DNA of 64,000 nucleotides, from contig JAPTYO010000023.1 of the NCBI GenBank assembly GCA_036873135.1, forward strand, positions 2,491,834 through 2,555,833. Reading direction: 5' to 3'. Numbering within the stretch: position 1 is the first letter of the stretch; every line of letters begins with the position of its first letter. Made by a program: the position numbers and the translations under genes. The notes beneath the pieces were generated by a model, which saw only the letters and a program-made list of their open reading frames with translations, was not told the DNA's origin and ran no database searches. Of the stretch, positions 34,994 through 47,157 are shown one piece after another. The DNA comes from Clarkia xantiana subsp. parviflora. Its lineage: Eukaryota; Streptophyta; Magnoliopsida; Myrtales; Onagraceae.

Positions 34994-35848
34994 GGGGGTG
35001 TTTAGATGGATGTAATGTGTGACGTAATCCCACATTACATCAGTATTACGTTGTTTAGCAAACAAAACGATGTAATGTGAACTCTGTAATGTAATGTGCA
35101 TTGTAATCTGTGATTACGACGGGTTGGTCAAAACCCATAAAAACCCGTTGACTTTCCCTCTCGACGTAATGTGAGATTACATCCGATTTTGGATGTAATG
35201 TGAGATTACGTCCAATATTACGTAATGTTTATTATTTTATTAATATTAACTAAATTAATTATTATCTCTCCCTTTTTATTTCTTTATTTATTCATCTCAT
35301 TTTTAGGTAAGTTCGGTCACATCGAGACATGATTTAGATTTAGTTTTTAGTATTTGACAATTATGAATTAATATGTACCGATGTTATTGATAGAATAGAG
35401 TTTGCAAGATTATTTTTGTTGGAAGTATGTTCAATGTGGTTCTTTTGCTATCATAACCTTGCAGCTCCTATTGTATGTCTATTTAATTTATAACAGAGTT
35501 TATGAGTTACTTCATTTGATTTTTTTAATATATTTTTCACAACAAGTAAGAATGAAAATTTTACGATAATATTTTCAAATCTGATATTTAAATATTAAAT
35601 ATAAAGTTAAGGGATCAAGTTACTTTTATTTTCAAAATAAATACTTATTTAAATTTGGCATATTAAGATATAATATATTTCTAAATAGATTAATATTATA
35701 ATAATAAGAAAATCACATTGTACATTACAAACAAACCAAACACTGTAATCTGACATTACACTCCACATTACATTGTTGATTACGAACCAAAACTCGTTGA
35801 TCCACAACATTACAAATAATCTCACATTACATCCATCCAAACGCCCCA
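34994..35848. mobile_element. PIF/Harbinger-type (Tourist-like) element, 855 bp
   Basis: Starts gggggtgtttagatggatgt and ends with acatccatccaaacgcccca, an inverted pair. A 3-bp target duplication TAA (34991-34993, 35849-35851) fits the TWA rule of PIF/Harbinger elements. Repeated tgtaatgtgagattacg motifs lie inside both ends. The AT-rich interior has no transposase. The 27120-27870 repeat is a decayed relative. Confidence 0.7.
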
Positions 35849-37508
35849 TAAATCAGTCGAACTAGTTTGTAAAAGCAAACTAGTGATTATAAATATATTT
35901 TATACTTAAAAGAATTCATGGCAAAAACAAAATATATATAATTAAAAAATAAAGTATTTAATTATTACACACTACACTACATTATATTTATATTAAATAT
36001 TTTTCTTATGTGTACGTAAAAAAAAGGTAAAAGAACATGTGGATCGGCCCTTGCTTTTCTGGTGCAGGTTTAGGCATCTGGTTTGGAGATATTCTCGTCC
36101 TTTGTCTGTCATCACGTAATCCACCGCTCTCTCTCCCTATTTTTGTCATTATCTACTCTCTTCTTTTATCCCCAAATATTCCCCCTTACTTTTCTTTTAT
36201 CTCATTTTACCCCTTTATCTTGAAAGTTCGCTGCGGCACTTAAATGACTTCTTTACCCCTCCGAGGTTGTTTGTGGTCGTGTCTTTCTTAGTAGTATTGA
36301 TGATTGATTAGATTAGTTTGACAATGGGAAAAAAAGATTGATTACTTGAGTAAAGGGGTTACAAATTTAGATGGAAGATGCAATTAGTATGTTTTAGAAA
36401 CATATTAAGGCAATTAAAACATTTTAAATTTTGTTTACATATTTTGTAAACATAACGGTTTGTCTAACATCATTTTAAAGTATTGGTGTTTTCATGCATT
36501 ATTTTTGTTTAGAAATTATTTTATTTATACTTTAATTCTTCAATTTTAAGAGCATTATACTATGTCTCTTATTAGTAATTATTTCATTTTTATTTTTGCC
36601 TCCGAATAATTTTTTTTTTTTTTTTTTTTAAAAACTGTTATTTTTATTTTCTACAATGTAAACCTTAACATTTAAATTCAAAAAAAAATCTTAAAATTCA
36701 CTTTATAACCATTGTGATTATTCAGTTTAATTTTACAAATTTTTGGGTAAAATTATAAATAAAATATTTGCAAAAATAAGTTTAAAGCATAGATACTTTT
36801 AAAGGATCCTACCAAATCCCTAAACATAGCGATGCAATTTCATATTTTCCCTAAAAATAATAGCAGATTACGTCATTATAGGTTAGATACAAAATAATTA
36901 TAGATCATCCCATTACAAATTAGATCAAGTATCAAATACAATCTAATTGGAGAACTGAAGGATATAATCTGATGTCTGACAACTGACACTGGATTGGTGA
37001 TTAGATAACATTTTGGCCGACATCCTAGACGTGACATCCGAACATTCCACATATATACAAGAAACACGATGGAAACTAATATAACTCTATAATTATAGAC
37101 GGCGATGTATAAATAGAAGTGATATCAGCCCATCATCAGTGTTAAAGTGTTAACAAAGTGGGGTATCACGACAATAATGGGGTATCATGATAATAATGGG
37201 ACTAGCACCGTATTATTGATTGAAAATTTAAAAAAGTGGGGTCTCACGAAATTAGAAAAAATTTAGTGGAAATGCTTGAATACTTCATAAGTATATTCAG
37301 ATCTCCTGCCCCATGCCCATGGCCCATATCGTATTTCTCCATTAAAATCTTGACACGTATCTCGAATTGATAATTCACCCCGGAGATCCATCCAGAAGCC
37401 GGATTGAAAGAGACTTTGCTGTGGAGACCATTGCCTTCGGATTGCCTAATTAACAAGAGTCAAACGAAGGATACCGTCCGGCATTCCGTGAACTCCCCTG
37501 TTAACGTC
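35849..37508. other. Intergenic DNA left of the LTR retrotransposon
   Basis: AT-rich and mostly featureless. At 37270-37456 the minus strand has a protein-like stretch (WISGVNYQFEIRVKILMEKY) that I do not recognise. It may be part of whatever locus the retrotransposon split. No complete gene is supported. Confidence 0.3.
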
Positions 37509-37513
37509 ATGGG

Positions 37514-38376
37514 TGTTAGGTTCCGAGATCAGGGTCAACGGGTGGTCGGCTCAAATCTCGTTCCTCACTGGAGATGTGGGTGGTCCGGTTCTCTCGGGTT
37601 GCACTGTCTTAGCTTGCGTCCTTCCTTCCTACCTTCCTTCCTTAGCTTCTCTTCTCCTTTCGCCCTGCAGAATGGGCAATACCAGGCACAGAGGGGGGGT
37701 GGTGCCTGATGAACCCTCTCCGATGCCTAAGTCAGTATCGTTTTTAGAGAGATAAAGCTAGAGAGATGTCAGAGCAAAATTATCCAAATTGCCCAGCTGT
37801 CCAAATGAATTGTGAAGGTGGGGTATTTATAGGCAACGGTGTCATTAAGGTGGCTTAATGACATCATTAACCTTTAAACACAGTTAATTAACCTTTAAAC
37901 GCATGATTAAAGACTTTAGAATACGGAGAAGGTAGGCGGAGCAAACCGAGTATGGGAGTCCAAAAATGGTACCGGGGCCCTTGGGGGGAAGGGAAATCCG
38001 ACCCCTAAGGGTAGGGGTTGGGTGAGGGCACCCAACCCCTCCTAGGGAGGATGGGGTTGGCCAACCCCATCCCTCCTATGAGAGATCGGGTTGGCCGACC
38101 CGATCTCTCCTAGGAGAGATCGGGTTGGTCCACCCGATCTCCCCTAGGGGAGATCGGGTTGGCTGACCCGATCTCCCCTAGGGGAGGTCGGGTGTGGCCA
38201 CCCAACCTCACCTAGGTGAGTTTGACTCGGCCGGACGAGCGCATCGGCCTCGTCCGTGCCGTTGGTGTTCTCGCGAAATGTTCGGGTTGAAGTTTCGATT
38301 TACAACCAATAATGGGATGATAAAAATACAACGGTTCGGAAGTCAACGGGTTCAAATTGGGCGTATATCCATCACA
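37514..38376 (-). repeat. 3' LTR (863 bp)
   Basis: Left LTR in window orientation. It contains a ladder of palindromes at about 38030-38215 built on gatcgggttggccgacccga and cctaggag units. It has one more 36-bp step of this ladder than the other LTR, which explains its greater length. It also carries a ccttccttcctaccttcctt tract (37620-37640). Confidence 0.93.
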
Positions 38377-38959
38377 TGCCCCCGAGTCAACCAATGGCCT
38401 AACCCTTGATTGACTCTATTTCAGGATGGTATGATACGCGCAATTTGAAACCGGGGTTTTACCTTTCGTCTGGATGCTTGCTTACCCGTGGATGCGCGTC
38501 TCCGACTCTGCCCCCTGCCTTATGAGATAGAGGAGTTGTAAACGTTAGAGTGACGCGGACGTGTGTCTAAGCACGCGTCCGCCTGAGGAGGGAGTAATAA
38601 ATCTACCTTTGCTACAGGCGTGTACTCAAAAAATACATGCTCGCATAGGTGCGTAATACGAATACACCTAAGTGACTCATGTCTCAATTTCGTGTCGGGA
38701 TTTTGCCTAAGTGAGGAAAAATTCAATTTTGGCCAAAAAAATTTCCTAAGTATGGGATGCTCAAGAATAAGTCTAACTTGATAGTTTTTCTAAGTATGGA
38801 GATATACTTAGCCAAAGTTAAAAGGGATAAAAGTGATGATTTTTCTTTGGCTCTTGGATCTCACTTTAAAAATAAATGGAGGGTGGTGATTAAAACTCTT
38901 TAAAAAACCCTACCATCTTTCAAATATAGAGGAGAGTTAAGAAAATACCTTAGTTAGTC

Positions 38960-40023
38960 ACCATAGCCACCATCTTCCCTCTTTACTCACCCTTGGAGAG
39001 CAAGAAAAAATTGAGAGCACACCCAAGGCAAGGGCCGGCCAAAATTCCGGTGGGAACCCGAAATTCCGGCCAGCAGCTCCGGCGGGAGGCGACAGGGGAC
39101 CGTTATCCACGACGGCGAGGGACTCTACGGCTTCGACGGGCGGCTACGGCGGCGTGGAGGCGGGACGGACCAGCAGACCAGGACGACGGCAAGGCTGCCG
39201 TTGACGAAGGCCACGTCTGGTCCGGCGAGGGCGATCGACGGCGAGGTGGGACGACTCCGGTGCAGCGTGCGGTGCTTTCCGGTGACGGTGGGGCGGCCGG
39301 AATCAACTCCGGCGACGACTGAACCTGACCTCCGGCGAGGGACTGATTCACGGCGGTCTCCAAATTCGAAATCCGGACCCATTTATCACATCGGGTCGGG
39401 TTTTCCGAAGGTCCACTCTTTTCCTTTCCGTTACCGCGTAAAATGTTGATTTTTGAGTTGTCGATACTTGATTGCCGAAACTTGATTGCCGATACTTGAT
39501 TGCCGAAATTTGATTGAATGTGGGATTGTCGTGGATAGCCGTTGATAGTTGTGGATTTGGGAAAAAAATTTTGCCGGTCGTCTGGAGATGGTTTCTTGTC
39601 CGATTAAACTATCCCGGTTTTGAATTTGGTATTGTATCGCCATTGGTGTGTTGATCTTCGTTGGAGGGCGTAATGGTAATTTTGCCCGAAAACCGACTTT
39701 AGGTTCGGATAAAATTATTCGATTTGGTTGTCGTGGTGTCCTTGGGTCATGTTGGCTATCTTTGTTGGGTGTCTTCGAATCTTTGGTTGTTGTCGTTGGT
39801 CGAGTGTCGGAGTACTTCCGGTTTTTCGGAAATTTTCTTGTCTTGATATTTGCCATGTTGTGGCAGGTACTGTATTCCTGGTGGTGTCCGCGCACACAGA
39901 CTCTACAGAGGCGTTACATCCTCCGAAGGATGAGTGAGTTCCTTTTCTCTTCTTTTTGTCGCATTTCTTCCTTTCCTATCATTAGCTTAGTGTCGCGATC
40001 TAAGCTGGGGTGTTAGTCGAAAC
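38960..40023 (+). promoter_or_regulatory. Putative promoter and leader of the antisense gene
   Basis: After tatagaggagag (about 38925) the plus strand shows a plant-like leader (ccaccatcttccctctttac) and a GC-rich stretch with many ccggcg units at 39030-39320. A donor-like ATGA|GTGAGT at 39930-39938 and acceptor-like tttgccttag ending at about 40064 suggest a leader intron. This is inference from composition and splice-like sites. Confidence 0.35.
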
Positions 40024-42322
40024 TTGATTCGAACTTTGGGATTTCCTGCTACCTTTGCCTTAGGTCTCGCTGCCCTGTCAGAGAACCACCTCACTAGGTC
40101 CGATTACAATGAGCACGTTACCTTAGGAGATATCTGTCCCTTAGATGAGCCTCTATATCCTTTCCTCCCCTCCTTGGGGAATACCCGCGAGACAGTGACG
40201 GAGCCTCCTAGAGGGAAGGTCGTCGTGTACCCCTCCCAGATTCGATTTGGGTTGAGGTTGCCTTACTGCGATGACCTCATAGAGTTGAGCAGGTTCTTCA
40301 GGATTTCTCCTGTGAACCTTGCCCCCAGTGCCCTCCGTGTCTGGGTGGGCTTCCGGGTGTTGTGCCATTGGTACTCCTGGAAGTACTCCCTTGTTCTGTT
40401 CCGATGTTTCTACCGGTTCCAGTACCAGACGAAGGTGGGGTTTGCGAGTTTCGTAACTCGCCATCCGACCTTCAAGGATCCTCGATTTGCTGATTTCGGG
40501 TTGAGTGGGGTCGAGTGGGATACCTCTCTTCGCTTCGTGGCCCGGAGCGACAACTCGGCCAGTCACTGGGCCAAGCATTACTTCTTCATTACGGATCGAT
40601 ACGTCACTTGGTCGGTCTTGAATGAAGATCGGTCGGATGGTTGGCCTGCTTTTGGGGAGTTCTCCTCCGTTGATTTGGAGACTATGAAGATCATTCATGA
40701 GAGCAACAAGACTCGATCGTACTGTCCCGTGTCCTTAGTGACTGAGACGGATCTTTACGAGGCCGGGATCAGTTTGACTCCTGACTCCGAGGGTTCGGTA
40801 TGTTACTTGGTCTTCTCATCTTTATTTACCTTCTGCTCTTCCTTTGTAGGTTGGTTTCATGGAAAAACCTATAACGTGCAGGGAGCACCTGTTGACCTGA
40901 GCAAGAGGAAGGCTCCTTCTAGCTCCACTCTGAAGAAATCCCCCATGCCTGGGAAGAAGGCTGGGGCCTCTGGTATGCTTCCTCCTGTTTGCTTCTTTAT
41001 GGTATACTTTGTGTTTTCCTTATCTTGTTTTTCTTACATTGCTAGGGCGCTCCCCCTTGGTGACCGAGAGGGTTGTCTCCGTAGGCAGAGTGTCTGGACC
41101 TTCCAAGTCTAAGCCGCGGAGATCTGATTCTGAGGCCGGGGCCTCGGCTGCTAAGAGGAAGAAAGCTGCGGATCCTGCTTTGCCTGTTGCTCGTCCCCCG
41201 ACCCTATCTCGTGATAAGGAGATGGTGGTCGAAGAGGTGCCTTCCCTGGCTGACAAAGGGAAGCGACCTGTTGGTGGTGGTTCCCCTGCCCCCAGCCGAG
41301 GGCGCGGTCCTCAGGTTTGATCTCTACCTTGTTACTGATCCTTCTATGTTTATATTTTCCTTTGACTTGCTTCGCTTGTATAGGTGGGCCTCCGACTTTA
41401 AGTCGGAAGGATTTCGCACGTCTTACTGATGAAGACGTTATTGGGTCTGAGTGGACTCCTTTCGCTGGTTTGAAGGAGTTCCACCTTGATAGCAGCTCCT
41501 CTTTGCGGACTCCTGAGGTTGGGATCCGCGTACTTCGCGGTGCCATCCCCCCTGGCGATCGTGTTGCTCAGCCCAAGTCTCCTGGGGAGACTCGGCGCTT
41601 TGTTCAGGGTGTACTCTCTCGTTATGCACCTGTGAGTTGTTCCTTGCTTTCTTCTTTATACTTTCATATTGGTTGTCTTTCGGTTACTCATCCCTTGTTT
41701 GAATTGTTAGGGTATGTCTGACATGGTGAACATGTCATCACTCGTGCTCGAGTTATCTGACGAGAAGAAGACCCTTGAGGACAGCCAGGTCTCTCTGAAG
41801 GCGGAGCTCGCCACCGCTGCTGAGAAGGCGCGCCTATCTGATTTAAAGATGCAGGAGCTCAGGGACCAAGTGTCCTTGCTTGAGACTACCGTAGGTAGTT
41901 TACGCCGGGAGGCTGAGGTTGCATCTTCACTCCACTCTGAGGAGTTGCGGAAGTTGGAGGCTAGGTGCCGGGCAGAGGAGAGGACTGTCGCAGTATCTGA
42001 GTACAAGGCTTCCTCTGCCTTCACTGCTGATTATAGCGCGCGTCTCACTCAGGAGATGAACCAGTTTGGTGAGTATCTGGTTGATCATATTTTCCGCATT
42101 GATCCTCAGTTTCCAGTTGGTGATCTTGGTGACTTCGGGCCATACGCTACTGGCTACATGGCTGTTGTGAGGGGTCAGGCTGCTGTTGCAGACGAGCCTG
42201 CCCCTACACAGGTGGATGCTACACCTGTGGAGATCGGTACTTCAGACTCCTCCTCTTCATCCATCTCTGCCGGTGGTTCAGCTTCAGGGGGTGAGGGTGA
42301 CTCTCCCGAAGGTTCTGATTGA
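40024..42322 (+). CDS. Intron-containing gene on the antisense strand of the retrotransposon
   Basis: A protein on the strand opposite to gag, of the kind found as an additional ORF in Tat-lineage elements (resembling the putative gypsy-type transposon protein domain, Pfam Transposase_28). The main exon runs to about 40797-40972 and includes LPYCDDLIELSRFFRISPVN and VWVGFRVLCHWYSWKYSLV. Further exons are 41046-41314, about 41384-41631 and 41711-42322. Introns of 69-79 bp have GT-AG ends (40973-41045, 41632-41710). The phase at 41314/41384 does not close with the best-looking donor, so that junction is provisional. The C-terminus (41711 on) is a heptad-rich coiled coil (LEDSQVSLKAELATAAEKAR) followed by a Ser/Gly/Glu tail, stop TGA 42320-42322. 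A GC-rich leader from about 38960 and possible upstream coding near 39900 exist. The function is unknown. The frame looks intact, unlike gag. Confidence 0.65.
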
Positions 42323-42705
42323 TGTGTTTACATCGTGCTATCTTTGTATATATAACTATACTCCTTCTCCCCTTTGATGGGTTGAGTATCTTTTGGGATT
42401 GTTATGGTGTTTGGTGTTGCTTTCCTTTGTCGTATTGTGCTGTTGACTATGTGGTTCGCTTGGCTTTACATTAGTGCTTCTCATGCTTTTGTATATATCC
42501 CTTTGATTATGGACTCTTCTCTTGGTGTGTTTCCTTTACTTATCCTTCTTTTGCGTTTTCCTTCATACCATACCTGTTATTTCATCAAGAAAAAACATTA
42601 TGCATTCTTCATATCACTTTACTTTGAACTTACTTTCTCATGGGATCCTTCTCAGTATGGTGCGATTATCTCTTCTGATACCCTTTAAATGGTATACGTG
42701 GTACT

Positions 42706-43600
42706 GTTAGACCAAAGATACGCTCTTGGTGGGCGTCGAATCTGATCACGAGACAGGCTCTCGGAGGGCACTTAACGTTTCACAGGATAGGCTCCTGGAG
42801 GGCACAGGTTAGACCAAAGATACGCTCCTGGTTGGCGTCGAAAACTGTTCACGAGACAGGCTCTCGGAGGGCACTTAACGTTTCACAGGATAGGCTCCTG
42901 GAGGGCACAGGTTAGACCAAAGATACGCTCCTGGTGGGCGTCGAAAACTGTTCACGAGACAGGCTCTCGGAGGGCACTTAACGTTTCACAGGATAGGCTC
43001 CTGGAGGGCACAGGTTAGACCAAAGATACGCTCCTGGTGGGCGTCGAAAACTGTTCACGAGACAGGCTCTCGGAGGGCACTTAACGTTTCACAGGATAGG
43101 CTCCTGGAGAGCACAGGTTAGACCAAAGATACGCTCCTGGTGGGCGTCGAAGCTGGTAGTTTGAAATCTACATCAAGATACGCTCTTGGGGGCGTCGAAT
43201 CTGGTAGTGTTTTTTCTACCTCAAGATACGCTCTTGGTGGCGTCGAATCTGGTAGGTTGCAAATCTACCTCAAGATACGCTCCTGGGGGCGTCGAAATTC
43301 GTAGTTTTTGGAAACCACTCTCAAGATACGCTCTTGGTGCGTCGAAGGTCGTAGTATAGAAACTACTCTCAAGATACGCTCTTGGGGGCGTCGAAATTCG
43401 TAGTATGAACACTACTCTCAAGATACGCTCATGGGGGCGTCGAAATTCGTAGTTTTTGGAAACCACTCTCAAGATACGCTCTTGGGGGCGTTGAGGGTCG
43501 TAGTATGAATACTACTCTCAAGATACGCTCTTGGGGGCGTCGAGTGTCGTAGTATAAAAACTACTCTCAAGATACGCTCTTGGGGGCGTCGAACCTGTCG
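42706..43600. repeat. Minisatellite array inside the retrotransposon
   Basis: Four units of 102-103 bp start at 42706, 42808, 42911 and 43014, with a fifth beginning at 43117. Each has gttagaccaaagatacgctc, cacgagacaggctctcgg and a ggataggctcctggagg segment. From about 43170 it changes to roughly nine shorter units (about 50-60 bp), each built on caagatacgctcttgggggc then gtcgaa and a gtagt spacer. The two arrays share the core agatacgctc...ggcgtcgaa, so the short unit probably gave rise to the long one or the reverse. It lies between gag and the antisense gene. Confidence 0.92.
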
Positions 43601-43861
43601 TTGACTTGACATCATATCTGTGTAAGTATAACTTCATGATTATATCATCACATTCGTTGGAAAATACCTTTGAAGGAAATCCTACTCCCTTAAGAGCATT
43701 CATGTTTTTTGTACAGATGGGGTGCCTTGGACGGGTCAAGATACCCTTTGGAGGAAATCAAAGATAGTTGTAGAGTTGGAGTAACTTCTTGAGTTCTCCT
43801 TCTCAAAAGTTGTTTTTGAAAAACTTGGAAAGCTTGAACATGCTAAGTACTAAATACGAAA

Positions 43862-46800
43862 CTAAGGATATGGGGTGGTCAATTTGTCTGTTGCCACGTA
43901 CTCCTTCAGGCCTCCATTGTGAATCATTTCCTCCACTTCTATCTTCAGCACCATGCAGTTGTTGGTTTGATGCCCCCAGGTCCCATGGTATTCACACCAT
44001 CCATGTGCATCTCTTCCTAGGAAGGCCTTGCCCTCCTCCCTGCATGTGGGTAGCTCCTCCTTGAGGTCCTTGTGAAAGATTTCTTCTATGCTCACTGTAA
44101 GGGGTGTGAATGTGAAGTTTACACCTCTTCCCAGTGTATCAGTTTCTCTTTCCTTCTCCGGGACTTCATCCAGTTGCTCCATCTCCTTTGCAAACGCGTT
44201 GTCTAGCTTTTCCTTGAGCTCTCTCATCGTGCTCGTCATGACCATCTCATAAAGCCCTCCATAGGCCTCAAATGAGTTTGGATGCATGTTTCTAATGAAT
44301 GCTTTGACGGCTTCTCCTCTTGTGATGTCCATATTGGCACCATAACTGGAGAATCTCTGGAAATAGCTTGATATTGGCTCTTGCGGCATTTTCTTGATAT
44401 CATCAATGTACCGAAAGCCTCTTATGATGGAGTCCCTTGTTCTCTTCCCCTCTATGGTTTCTGGCTGCCAAGGTATGGCTGTCACCTTCACGGCCTTGCT
44501 CATGTGTCTCCTTGTAGGAACTGTTTGAAAAAACCGCTTGCTCAAACGAAGTGCCATTCCCTTCTTCATCTTTTCTTGCCTTTGTCTCCTTCCCCTCTTC
44601 TTTCTTCCTTGGTTGGCTCCTACCATGACCACTGCCACTGTGTCTGTCCCATGTGATCCACGTCTCATGGAGTTGACGTAGCACTGCCTTGCAGTGCGTT
44701 GATCACCCAGGACTTCTCCGACTCCATTCTCAGTGATGTACTTCAACTTCTGGTGTACGGTGGATGGCACGATTTCATATGAGTTTATGGTTGTCCTTCC
44801 TAGGATCCCATTGTAGGCTCCCAGGCTTTCAACCACCAAGAAGTTAACATTCACCTTTAGCTGTGTCCATCCTTGGCCCATGGTCACCGGCAGGGTTATC
44901 ATTCCCAGGGGGTAGCTTGTTGCCCCTGAGAAGCCAACTAGAGGGAAGTTGACTGGTTTGATGTCTGCCTTGGTTTTCCCTATTTCTTCTAGAACTCTCA
45001 AGCTTAGGAGGTCAGCTGAGCTGCCCCCATCCACCAATATTCGCTTTACATCAAAATTATCAATGTCTATCGTGATGACTAGAGCATCGTCATGTGGGAA
45101 GACGATGTGGCTCTTGTCCTTCTCTGAGAATTCGATCTTCATTTCTTCACCTTCACGTGGCCTTTTCCTCCACCTTGGTACTGAACTAAGTTTTGATGCG
45201 TAGACCTCCCTTGCATTAGCAGTTGGGCCACCTGACGCTACTCCCCCGTGTATCATGTTTATGGTCCCTCTCTTGTTAGGTGGAGGATTGTAGTCTACTT
45301 TGCCTTTGCCCTTGTCTCTGTGTGATGGCCCTAGCTGCATGCTGTTACCTCCATGATCCACGAACTGCTTTAGGTCTCCCCTTTGGATGGCATTGTTGAT
45401 GCTTAGCTTTAGGCTGAAGCATTCGTTCGTGTCGTGCCCGTAAGCTTCATGGTTGTCACACCATCTATCCTTGTGATTCCCCACCATTGGGGCTCTCCAT
45501 CTTGCAGGAGGTGACCAGAGTTTCTGATTCCGCATCTCTTTGAGGACAGTAGCTGGGGTGGCGTTCAATGGAACGAACTTGATGACATTTATTTCTCTAG
45601 CCTTTAGTGGTTCGCCCATTTGGTTTCTTTGCTGGGGCGGACGCCATTCCTGCTGCCTTGCGTGCTGAGGTGCCTGGGGTGGCTTACCTTTGTTCGGCTT
45701 TGCATTGTCTTCCTTGGCTGCTTGAATCTTGGCTTTCTTACTTGCCCTGTGCCTCTCCAGGTCTATATGAGTTTTTACTCTTCCTGCGAGCTCCTCTAAG
45801 GTGCTTGCTGGCTTCTTGGCCATCTTTTCTGCCAGTGTGGACCCGAAGCGGCCTAGGTTTCTGATGAAGCTCGTATTATCTCACCCTCAGTGATGTCGCC
45901 CTGGATGTCTGCGATATTTTGATTGAACCTAGTGTAGTAACTGGCCAGAGATTCATCATATTCTTGTTTCACATCATCGATGGAGCCTGTTCCTTTGAGG
46001 AGTTTCCTCTCCCCTAGATATCTTTGCAGAAACTTCGCCTTTAGCTGCTCCAATGAGTGGATGCTTTCAGAGGGTAGGCTGAAGAACCAGTGTGAGGCCA
46101 CCCCTGATAGGGTGTTTGGGAACAGGAGTGCCTTGTATCTTTCATCAGTGGTCCTCCCAAATAGAGAGGCCTCATGCTGTTGGATATGCTCTAGGGGGTC
46201 TCCCTTCCCATTGTACTTTGCAATTTGCACTGTGTGCAGGGAGTCTGGCACCCTGTTCATCTCCAATTCCCTTGTGAAAGGGTGGTTCGTTTTGTCACTT
46301 AGACAATGCAAGCTGGTTTTCTTTGACTCATTCATTTTCCGAGTTATCATTGCCTCTATTTCTTCTGGAGTGATCAATATCGGTGTTGGAGTGTAATTCC
46401 TCTGATAGCCTCCGTAGTTATAGATAGGGCTTGCCGGGATTCCTTGTCCGTATTGATACAGACTGTAGGTGTATCCTTGGTGTCCCTGCTGGGGTGCTTC
46501 ATAGAATTCTTGCCTCCTTGGAGGTCTTGCTTGTCTTTCCTCCCCCAGTGGGGTGTAAGCCCTTGCGCTCTGCTGTTGCCTAGGAGGCACGAATTGTTGC
46601 CTTCCCTCTGGGGGTGGCTCCTGCTAATTTCTTCTCTGCTCCTCTCGCTGCCCTGCCCGAGGGTGCGAGTGGTGCCCTTCCGTTGGGATCTGTTCCTCTT
46701 CATTAGCTTCAGTGTGTGTCCCCTGGGTGTATGCCGGCCTTGCGTATGCTGTATGGGCGCGGTTGTCATTTCTTTGGGCCGACATCCCATACGGGTACCC

Positions 46801-47106
46801 TTGGGGTTGCGCCTCATAATAATATCCCTCAGGGGGTGCCGTGTGCTGGGATGGCACTCCCTGTTGTTCTCTTACTCTATGTGGCGTCCTTGCCAGGGGT
46901 GTGGAGGCTGTGGAGGACTCAGCCCCAGCTGGGCGTGAGGGTCCTCCCTTCTGGTTGTTCTGTTGAGGAGGCTGTGGGATTTCTTGTGGTTCTGGTTGCA
47001 TTGGCTGCTTTTCCGGGTTAGGCTGCCTTCCTGGGGGTATAGGCTCTCTCCTTCGCCCGTTGCCCCCAGGTGGGCGGTGGTGCCTAGACACCCTGCTGTT
47101 CGTCAT
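43862..47106 (-). pseudogene. gag-protease polyprotein with a second gag-like segment, broken twice
   Basis: Retrotransposon capsid and aspartic protease. In order: a Pro/Gln-rich N-terminus; a gag core (LEHIQQHEASLFGRTTDERY to SLASYYTRFNQNIADIQGD); a zinc-knuckle-like WCDNHEAYGHDTNEC; then protease with ILVDGGSSADLLS (D-G-S instead of the usual D-T/S-G) and YNGILGRTTIN. After the protease, where reverse transcriptase should begin, there is a second gag-like part (SSYFQRFSSYGANMDITRG) ending in another knuckle, WCEYHGTWGHQTNNC, and a stop near 43862. Two lesions disable it: an in-frame TAG at 46624-46626 and a one-base deletion near 45870, after which the frame continues as the long open frame below 45823. 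The rest is open, consistent with recent inactivation. Confidence 0.8.
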
Positions 47107-47157
47107 TGCCCTTGTTATAGCCAGGCTTTCTGTCCGAAGCCCACAGACGGCGCCAAG

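Noticed and set aside
37404..37755. Open frames across the LTR, also present at 47060-47351
   Set aside because: Identical sequence in both LTRs; LTRs are non-coding and the frames do not resemble any protein.
40798..40849. A 52-bp GT-AG intron in the antisense retrotransposon gene
   Set aside because: It is too short for a normal plant intron and its removal breaks the frame, while the sequence reads through openly.
42706..43600. Regular repeats resembling a CRISPR array
   Set aside because: Units are 103 bp and 50-60 bp without unique spacers, and lie inside a plant retrotransposon. This is a minisatellite.
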